Assembly (NCBI GenBank): GCA_017999075.1
Contig: JAGOBX010000072.1
Span: 1 to 11,026 of the forward strand
Origin: JAGOBX01 sp017999075 [NCBI: Candidatus Babelota bacterium]
GTDB taxonomy: Bacteria > JAGOBX01
Reading direction: 5' to 3'
Length of the DNA stretch: 11,026 nucleotides
Shown one piece after another: positions 5,797 to 11,026 of this stretch (positions within the stretch are counted from its first letter, which is position 1; each line of letters begins with the position of its first letter). Made by a program: the position numbers and the translations under genes. The notes under the pieces were generated by a model that had not been told where the DNA came from, made no database searches, and saw only the letters and a list, made by a program, of their open reading frames with translations.

Positions 5797-8554
5797 CAAT
5801 ATTATAGAAGTCCTGCAGGAATGCGGAATTAAACTAATCAAAGAAAATAATCACTTCAAAGCAATCTGCCCGTTTCACGAGGACAAAGAACCGTCATTAA
5901 AAGTTGATCCGCAAAAACAAGTTTATAATTGTTTCGGCTGCGGAAACGGCGGAGACATAATCAAGTTTTTAATTGATTACAAAAAAATCGAATTTAAAGA
6001 CGCTGTAAATTTTTTGTTGAGACGCGCTGGACTTCCTGAATTGATAATTGACAATGAACAATTGACAATTACAAAAAAAAATTTAAATCACAAACCTATA
6101 ATTGAAACACATCAAACAACCGAAAATGGAAAGCTGCAAAACACAGAAACACAATCCCCCCCCACCACCGCAAACGAAAAAAAAGAAATGACCGAAGCTG
6201 AGCGCGTTTCATTATTGAATCGTGTTGTTGAGTTTTATCATCAGAAATTTTTAGAAAGCGAAAAGGCGCAAAATTATTTATTTCTAACACGCAAAATAAA
6301 AAATAAAAATCTCGCAAACCTATATAAAATCGGCTTTTGCGACGGTTCTTTAATGAAAACAATCGAGACACAACCCGAATACAAAACGCAATTAGTAACG
6401 CTCGGCGTTATCAAACAAAATGAAAAAACAAAACAATATTTTGAAGCGTTTAAAAACTGCATTGTGTTTCCAATATTCGACGAAGAAAATAATTGTGTGA
6501 ATATTTACGGCAGAAAAATTATTGACGGCGAAATCAAACACTTGTATTTATCCGGTTCAAATAAAGGCGTTTTTAATTGGCAGGCGGTAAAACAAAACGA
6601 CGCGATAATAATTACCGAATGTATAATTGACGCATTTTCATTTATTGATTCAGGCGTTGAAAATGTTGTTTCGCTGTATGGAAAAAACAGCAGTCCAAAA
6701 GAAATGCTGCAATTATTCAAACAATACAAAACCAAAAAAATTTATTTTGCTTTAGATAATGACAATGACGGAAACAATACGCAGATAAAATTAACCGAAT
6801 TATTTTCAAATGAGCTGCCGAACGCAAACCTTTACAAAATCAATATTCCAAACGCTAAAGACATAAACGATTATTATTGTTTAAACATAGATAAAACACA
6901 GTGTTTGAGCGATTTAATCAAAAACAATTGCGAAGCGTTAAGAATAATAAAACCGCTGAAAGAAAAAGTTGAAATCACATACGCGGATAAATATATTGTA
7001 ATAAAAATCAAAGACATTATTTATAAAATCAAAGGGTTCAGCATAGCTGATCAACAGCGTTATCAAACGCAATTAAAGATCAATCTGCGGACAATTTATG
7101 ATAATAATAATTACATTGACACGATTGATTTATATTCCGCTAAATCCCGCGAGACTTATAAAAAAGACTGCGCTGAAGAACTCGGAATTTTAGAAGAAAC
7201 AATCAAAGACGATCTGAAAATAATAATTCAAAATCTTGAAGAAATGCTTGAAAGCAAGCAATTTTCGGCTTCCGCTAAAGAATATGAAATGACGGAATCT
7301 GAAAAGAACGAAGCATTGGAATTTTTGAAATCAAGAAATTTGTTTAAAATTATTCTTGATGATTTTGAAACCGGCGGATACATCGGCGAAGAAACTAACA
7401 AGCTGGCGGGATACCTCGCCGCTGTATCGCGCAAACTGCTTGAGCCGCTTTCCATTATGATTATGTCAAGGTCGGCGGGCGGAAAATCGACGCTGTTAGA
7501 TCATGTTTTAAGTTTTATGCCGCCGGAAGAATATATAAAATACACATCAGTAACAGGTCAGGCATTATATTATAAAGACGAAAATTCAATGGTCAATAAA
7601 CTGCTTGCGATTGCAGAGGAAGAAGGAGCGGAAAAGGCGACATATTCGTTGAAAACATTTCAATCGGACAAGGAACTTAATATTGCTTCAACCGGAAAAG
7701 ATCCGGTTTCCGGCAAATTAAAAACATTCGATTATAAAGTAAAAGGACCGGTTTCATTATTTCTGACAACAACCGCCGCTGAAATAAATTACGAATTATT
7801 AAACAGGTTTATCGTTCTGACCGTTGACGAGGGTAAAATCCAAACAAACAATATTCAGGACCAGCAGCGTAATTCATTCACGCTCGAAGGGATTATCAAA
7901 CAAAAGAAAAATGACACTGTTATCAGGAAACACCAAAACGCGCAGCGCCTTTTAAAACCGCTTGCCGTAGCGATTCCATACGCAAAATATTTATCTTACG
8001 GCGACGAGCAACTACGCGCAAGACGCGACAATAAAAAATATTTAAATATAATTTGTTCAATTGCATTTTTACATCAGTATCAGCGCGAAATAAAAAAATA
8101 TCAAAGCGGAAATATTATGTTTGATTATATCAACGCAGACCTTGACGACCTCGAAGAAGCAAACAAATTAGCTGAAAAAATATTGATTCATACGCTCGAC
8201 GAACTCGCTCCGCCTTCCCGCGATTTATTAAAAATAATAAATGAAATGACTGAAAAACAGCGAAAAAACAAGGAAAAAGAAAAGAATAAAAACGATGACC
8301 CGATATCATTCACGCGCCGCGAAATTCGGGAAAATTCCAGATGGAGCGATTTTCAGATCAGGACGCATATCAAACAATTGGAAGATTTTGAATATATCCA
8401 AATTTTATCAGGGAATCAAGGCAAAAAATATTCGTATCAATTAATTTATGAAGGGAGTTACGGCAATAAACCGACAATAAAACTGACTTCAAAAGCGGAA
8501 GTTTTAGAAAAAATGCGGTTGGAAAAAGAACTTGAAAAAGCTTCTAAAAACTGA
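5750..8554 (+). CDS. CHC2 zinc-finger / Toprim / P-loop ATPase primase-helicase-like protein
   Basis: 934 residues, ATG with GGAAGG 9 bases upstream. A CHC2-type zinc ribbon (Cys40, His43, Cys61, Cys64) lies in CPFHEDKEPSLK and CFGCGNGGD. A low-complexity linker follows (~98-148). The Toprim domain (~230-375) has ITECIIDAF with Glu290 and ALDNDNDG with Asp336/Asp338, the metal-binding set of DnaG-type primases. The P-loop ATPase (~525-700) has SRSAGGKST (Lys579), where the usual first Gly is Ser. An acidic Walker B-like IAEEEGAE, a FLTTTA sensor and LLNRF (Arg686, possible arginine finger) follow. A C-terminal winged helix (~853-897) has REIRENSRWSDFQIRTHIKQ. The order suggests a self-contained primase plus helicase or loader for an integrative element or plasmid. 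Large proteins of this kind occur near phage-type integrases. Priming activity is inferred. The promoter at 5082 and terminator at 8644 bound the operon. Confidence 0.85.
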   Translation: MITVSKETISKAKTSNNIIEVLQECGIKLIKENNHFKAICPFHEDKEPSLKVDPQKQVYNCFGCGNGGDIIKFLIDYKKIEFKDAVNFLLRRAGLPELIIDNEQLTITKKNLNHKPIIETHQTTENGKLQNTETQSPPTTANEKKEMTEAERVSLLNRVVEFYHQKFLESEKAQNYLFLTRKIKNKNLANLYKIGFCDGSLMKTIETQPEYKTQLVTLGVIKQNEKTKQYFEAFKNCIVFPIFDEENNCVNIYGRKIIDGEIKHLYLSGSNKGVFNWQAVKQNDAIIITECIIDAFSFIDSGVENVVSLYGKNSSPKEMLQLFKQYKTKKIYFALDNDNDGNNTQIKLTELFSNELPNANLYKINIPNAKDINDYYCLNIDKTQCLSDLIKNNCEALRIIKPLKEKVEITYADKYIVIKIKDIIYKIKGFSIADQQRYQTQLKINLRTIYDNNNYIDTIDLYSAKSRETYKKDCAEELGILEETIKDDLKIIIQNLEEMLESKQFSASAKEYEMTESEKNEALEFLKSRNLFKIILDDFETGGYIGEETNKLAGYLAAVSRKLLEPLSIMIMSRSAGGKSTLLDHVLSFMPPEEYIKYTSVTGQALYYKDENSMVNKLLAIAEEEGAEKATYSLKTFQSDKELNIASTGKDPVSGKLKTFDYKVKGPVSLFLTTTAAEINYELLNRFIVLTVDEGKIQTNNIQDQQRNSFTLEGIIKQKKNDTVIRKHQNAQRLLKPLAVAIPYAKYLSYGDEQLRARRDNKKYLNIICSIAFLHQYQREIKKYQSGNIMFDYINADLDDLEEANKLAEKILIHTLDELAPPSRDLLKIINEMTEKQRKNKEKEKNKNDDPISFTRREIRENSRWSDFQIRTHIKQLEDFEYIQILSGNQGKKYSYQLIYEGSYGNKPTIKLTSKAEVLEKMRLEKELEKASKN
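6046..6069 (+). repeat. In-frame AATTGACAAT direct repeat in the primase linker
   Basis: AATTGACAAT occurs at 6046-6055 and 6060-6069, separated by GAAC, and encodes IIDNEQLTI between the zinc ribbon and Toprim domains. This resembles dispersed repeats of 'NEQLTI' type in Bacteroidota, Chlorobi and spirochaete proteins. A run of eight C at 6156-6163 lies further along the same linker. Confidence 0.5.
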
Positions 8555-8573
8555 ATTTTGGAGTTATTTTTAT

Positions 8574-8632
8574 AACTTCGTGATTTTTTTAGCAACTTCG
8601 AGATAACTTCGAGATGACAAAATCACGAAGTT
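8574..8632 (+). repeat. 14-bp perfect inverted repeat enclosing the AACTTCGAGAT tandem copies
   Basis: AACTTCGTGATTTT (8574-8587) is the exact reverse complement of AAAATCACGAAGTT (8619-8632), with a 31-nt loop between them. It starts 20 bp after the primase stop. It may form a hairpin in the mRNA or a symmetric binding site. Confidence 0.55.
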
Positions 8633-8643
8633 TGAGAACTCTG

Positions 8644-8679
8644 AAACGCTGTATTTTATGTGGGTTTCAGCGTTTTTTT
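8644..8679 (+). terminator. Intrinsic terminator of the primase operon
   Basis: The stem AAACGCTG (8644-8651) and CAGCGTTT (8668-8675), with a 16-nt loop, runs into a series of T ending at 8679. It lies 90 bp after the primase stop and before the recombinase genes. An alternative stem CTGAAAC/GTTTCAG (8641-8670) is possible. Confidence 0.65.
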
Positions 8680-8780
8680 ATGCAACTTCTATAACTTCTA
8701 AATTTCGCGTTGTGTGTTTTTTTAATTTTTTGTATTTAAAAAAAATAAAACGCTTCATTATTTTTCAGAGCGGGTTAAAT

Positions 8781-8801
8781 AAAAAATTGTTCCAATTTTT
8801 T
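8781..8801. repeat. Perfect palindrome upstream of the recombinase genes
   Basis: AAAAAATTG, TTC, CAATTTTTT: 9-bp arms around a 3-bp centre, 38 bp before the first recombinase ATG. It could be an operator or a weak hairpin. I see no convincing promoter between 8680 and 8838, so transcription may start near here or read through. Confidence 0.45.
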
Positions 8802-8838
8802 GAGGCGGCAAAATAGAAATGGATTGGAGGATTAACAA

Positions 8839-9762
8839 ATGAATTACTATGAAAAATTAAACGAATACATCGAGTATTTACAAAGTTTGAATTACGTTCA
8901 GGCTACAATAAAAGGCCGGAAATTACGGCTTTTGAAATTCATTGACTGGCTTAATGAAAACAAATTTGCCGGTAAAAATTTAAATGTTGAAATCATCGAA
9001 AAATACAAAGACTATTTGATTCATAAACCAAACGAAAATTTTAAAAGCAAAAAAAATATAGCTGTCAGCACACAGATCAGGCGATTGATTTATATAAAAC
9101 AATTTTGCTTATTTCTTGTAAAAACCGGTGTTTTACTGCATAACCCGGTAAGTTTAATCAAATATCCAAAAGTATATTATAAAATAAAATGGAAATTAAT
9201 TACAGACGAACAACTTGCGGAAAAAATAAAAAACTATGAGTTGAATTCGCCTGAAGATTACCGCAATCTCGCTATTGTAAAATTGCTGTATTCAAGCGGA
9301 ATGCGAGCTGCCGAATTAGTATACGTAGAATTAGCCGACATAGATTATGAAACTGAATTTGTCCGCATACGGCAGGCAAAAGGCGGAAAAGAACGGGTTG
9401 AGCCGATAAGCGCGGACACTGTAAAAACCTTGAAAAATTATGTTGAAAATCACAGGCCTGCACTTATAAATCACCTGTCGAAAAATTTTTTATTCGTATC
9501 CGGCGCAGGCGGAATACTGACAAATCCGGCATTATCTCGTTACATTCAAAAAGTAATCGGCAAAGAATATACGGCGCACTGTTTGCGCGTAGCGTGTTCT
9601 ACGCATATGATGAAATACGGCGCTGATATACGTTTTGTTCAGCAGCAGCTCGGACATACTTCTTTAAATTCGATTGAACCCTATATACGGCTCGAAAAAA
9701 GCGAATTGAAAAAAATTCACACGCAGACACATCCGGCTGAAAAGAGGAAAAACAATGAATAA
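8839..9762 (+). CDS. Tyrosine recombinase / phage-type integrase (first of a tandem pair)
   Basis: 307 residues, ATG with GGAGG 8 bases upstream. The N-terminal SAM-like core-binding domain spans ~1-110 and includes the helix GRKLRLLKFIDWLNENKFAG. The C-terminal catalytic domain spans ~118-290. The full catalytic set is visible: Arg156 in SSGMRAAEL, Lys181 in QAKGGKERVEP, His247 and Arg250 in AHCLRVACSTHMM, His273 in LGHTSLNSIEPYIR, and nucleophile Tyr282. The tail KKIHTQTHP is shared with the next protein. Enzymes of this class cut and rejoin DNA at short attachment sites. The length is that of XerC/D or simple phage integrases without an arm-binding domain. It probably acts with its overlapping partner. 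It is not XerC or XerD itself: the neighbourhood is a mobile element and the flanks of the catalytic motifs differ. Confidence 0.92.
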   Translation: MNYYEKLNEYIEYLQSLNYVQATIKGRKLRLLKFIDWLNENKFAGKNLNVEIIEKYKDYLIHKPNENFKSKKNIAVSTQIRRLIYIKQFCLFLVKTGVLLHNPVSLIKYPKVYYKIKWKLITDEQLAEKIKNYELNSPEDYRNLAIVKLLYSSGMRAAELVYVELADIDYETEFVRIRQAKGGKERVEPISADTVKTLKNYVENHRPALINHLSKNFLFVSGAGGILTNPALSRYIQKVIGKEYTAHCLRVACSTHMMKYGADIRFVQQQLGHTSLNSIEPYIRLEKSELKKIHTQTHPAEKRKNNE

Positions 9763-10684
9763 AATCGAAGAATGGAAAAAACTTTTTTTACAGCATTTGT
9801 ATGCAAATAATTACAGCGAAAGCGCTCGGATAAATTATAATAGCGCGGTAAAAATTTATTTAAAATATTTGTCCGCAAATAATATTAAAGACGATAAAAT
9901 ATTCGAATATAAAACCGCGTTCGGATTCAAACAATATTTATCCGAATACATAAATGCGCGCACAGGCCAAAAATTAACTGACAGCTCAATGCAAAATATT
10001 ATGAGCAATATCAAAAAATTTCATTGCTGGTTAATAAAAAATTCATTCATTTTCGTCAATCCTTTTGACGCGCTTGAATCATTTAAATCAAGTAAAATCC
10101 GGCTTAAACGCAGTATTCCGCTCGAAGATGTTTACAAGATATTAGCGCAGCCTGACTTAAAAAAAAATACAGGTTTCCGCGACAGGACAATGCTTGAAGT
10201 ATTTTTTTCAACAGGCATACGCCGGGCAGAATTACAAAAATTAAATATTTACGACATCGATTTTACAAACGGACTTTTAAAAGTTCAGGGCAAAGGCGCG
10301 AAAGACAGAATTGTGCCAATCGGCTCAACCGCGCTTTCATTTTTACGTAATTATATTGATAAAATCCGCCCGCAATTTTTAAAAGCTGACTCAGGCGAAG
10401 TTTTATTTTTAAGCTCTTACGGACCGGGCTTGAATTTAGCTACAATCGGAGTATACACAAAAAAATATATAAAAGAATCGGGCGTAAAACAAAAATATTC
10501 CTGTCACAGTTTCAGGCATACGTGCGCCGTTGAAATGCTGAAAGGCAATGCTAATATTAAACATATCCAGGAAATGCTCGGACATTCAAAAATAACTACA
10601 ACGCAGGTTTATACAAATATTTTACCTGTTGATTTGAAAAAAGTACATCTGCGCACGCACCCCTCGAATTGGATTTTCATCTAA
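9755..10684 (+). CDS. Tyrosine recombinase / phage-type integrase (second of a tandem pair)
   Basis: 309 residues. The start overlaps the previous stop by 8 bp (ATGAATAA), with GAGG 7 bases upstream, so translation is probably coupled. The core-binding domain spans residues ~1-112. The catalytic domain has Arg156 (STGIRRAELQ), Lys180 (GKGAKDRIVPIG), His251/Arg254 (SCHSFRHTCAVEML), His277 and Tyr286 (LGHSKITTTQVYTNI). All residues are intact. The C-terminus, VHLRTHPSNWIFI, is encoded by DNA that is repeated just past the stop. Paired recombinases can form heteromeric synapses, as XerC/XerD do, or share excision and integration. The two proteins are clearly diverged paralogues. I found no xis-like excisionase gene in the window. 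Confidence 0.92.
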   Translation: MNKIEEWKKLFLQHLYANNYSESARINYNSAVKIYLKYLSANNIKDDKIFEYKTAFGFKQYLSEYINARTGQKLTDSSMQNIMSNIKKFHCWLIKNSFIFVNPFDALESFKSSKIRLKRSIPLEDVYKILAQPDLKKNTGFRDRTMLEVFFSTGIRRAELQKLNIYDIDFTNGLLKVQGKGAKDRIVPIGSTALSFLRNYIDKIRPQFLKADSGEVLFLSSYGPGLNLATIGVYTKKYIKESGVKQKYSCHSFRHTCAVEMLKGNANIKHIQEMLGHSKITTTQVYTNILPVDLKKVHLRTHPSNWIFI

Positions 10685-10713
10685 GCGCGCACGCACCCCT
10701 CGAATTGGATTTT
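10646..10713 (+). repeat. Tandem duplication at the end of the recombinase gene, candidate attachment site
   Basis: A 27-bp sequence (core CACCCCTCGAATTGGATT) occurs at 10651-10677, inside the last codons of the recombinase gene, and again exactly at 10687-10713, after the stop. The repeat period is 36 bp, so the second copy stays in frame and would read RTHPSNWIFL before TAA. CATCT precedes both copies, at 10646 and 10678, with AAGC inserted in the second. It may be a recombination junction (attL/attR or a serial-integration scar) or a slippage duplication. I see no third copy in the window. Confidence 0.6.
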
Positions 10714-10733
10714 TTTGTAAAAAAAAATAATAC

Positions 10734-10761
10734 TTGTGGATATTTTATTATAAAGTATAAT
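10734..10761 (+). promoter_or_regulatory. Probable promoter of the exported-protein gene
   Basis: TTGTGG (10734-10739), a 16-bp spacer and a perfect TATAAT (10756-10761) in AT-rich DNA, ~100 bases before the ATG at 10863. The -35 box is poor. The leader contains an AT-rich inverted repeat, TATTGAT/ATCAATA (10813-10840). Confidence 0.5.
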
Positions 10762-10862
10762 TTCACTAATTAAAAATTTCGATAATAATTTTATAAATAA
10801 AAATCTTAAAAATATTGATTTTTATCGTGTTTTATCAATAAAAAAATTAGTTGAATATTGAA

Positions 10863-11026
10863 ATGAAAAATCAAAAATTATTTAAATTATTTTTGCTGAT
10901 AATTTCAATTTTTTTACTCATACCAATAACCGCATACAGCGCATTCGAACCGACAATAAAATTAAGTTTTCAAAGCGAAAATTTTTTAATAAACCGTGAA
11001 GTCATAAAGGAAAAAAACGAGTTAAG
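10863..11026 (+). CDS. N-terminus of an exported protein (3' truncated)
   Basis: Only 54 codons lie in the window. MKNQKLFK forms a basic n-region, LFLLIISIFLLIPI the hydrophobic core, and TAYSA|FEP a plausible signal peptidase I site around residue 27. The mature start, FEPTIKLSFQSENFLINREV, is not recognised. There is no clear Shine-Dalgarno, unlike the genes of the integrase module, so this gene may belong to the host chromosome or to a different cargo. It lies just past the repeated recombinase end. Confidence 0.7.
   Translation, partial: MKNQKLFKLFLLIISIFLLIPITAYSAFEPTIKLSFQSENFLINREVIKEKNEL

Larger units (their letters stand above)
8562..8698 (+). repeat. Iteron-like array of AACTTC motifs
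   Basis: AACTTC occurs five times in direct orientation, starting at 8574, 8594, 8605, 8684 and 8693, and once inverted within ATCACGAAGTT (8622-8632). Two copies, AACTTCGAGAT at 8594 and 8605, are exact 11-bp tandem repeats, one helical turn apart. A perfect palindrome AGTTAT-TTTT-ATAACT (8562-8577) overlaps the first. Such arrays bind replication initiators or act as integrase arm-type sites. Both are possible between a primase gene and recombinase genes. Confidence 0.5.

Noticed and set aside
8839-10684. RIT-type trio of recombinases
   Set aside because: Only two recombinase genes are present. The next gene is an exported protein, and no third catalytic motif set is visible.

Overview
The window is AT-rich, apart from a GC-rich, hairpin-dense non-coding stretch at about 2130-3480. 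It looks like accessory DNA from a low-GC diderm bacterium. A lipoprotein signal peptide and an RHS polymorphic-toxin tail support a Gram-negative-type envelope. The primase carries a short linker repeat (reading IIDNEQLTI) that resembles dispersed repeats I associate with Bacteroidota, Chlorobi-like and spirochaete genomes. Most genes of the right-hand module have good Shine-Dalgarno sites (GGGAGG, GGAAGG, GGAGG, GAGG), which argues against Bacteroidota proper. I cannot name the phylum from sequence alone.

Left region (1-1962): the C-terminal end of an RHS-repeat protein with a variable tail of about 260 residues, overlapped by a lipoprotein with HEAT-like repeats. The arrangement fits a polymorphic toxin and its immunity protein, with neither domain recognised. 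Middle left (1963-3527): about 1.5 kb with no credible gene, holding a long nested hairpin, a terminator-like hairpin, a 413-bp segment bounded by a 22-bp perfect inverted repeat, and short degenerate direct repeats.

Middle (3528-4983): a strong promoter, overlapped by repeated TGTAGT half-sites, drives a small coiled-coil/basic protein (DUF6788-like) and an NTP_transf_8/GSU2403-like nucleotidyltransferase. They are packed 5 bp apart like a toxin-antitoxin or defence pair. A convergent XRE-family repressor follows.

Right region (5021-10713): a replication and recombination module. The repressor gene faces away from a second strong promoter that contains an ATACTAA palindrome. That promoter opens a leader of about 330 nt with several perfect stem-loops, then a DUF5659-like small protein and a 934-residue CHC2 zinc-finger / Toprim / P-loop ATPase / winged-helix primase-helicase. 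A terminator and an iteron-like AACTTC array separate it from two overlapping tyrosine recombinase genes. The end of the second recombinase gene is duplicated in tandem just past its stop, a candidate attachment or junction site. The set suggests an integrative element with its own priming protein, a repressor switch and a two-recombinase integration system. The window ends in the start of an exported protein.
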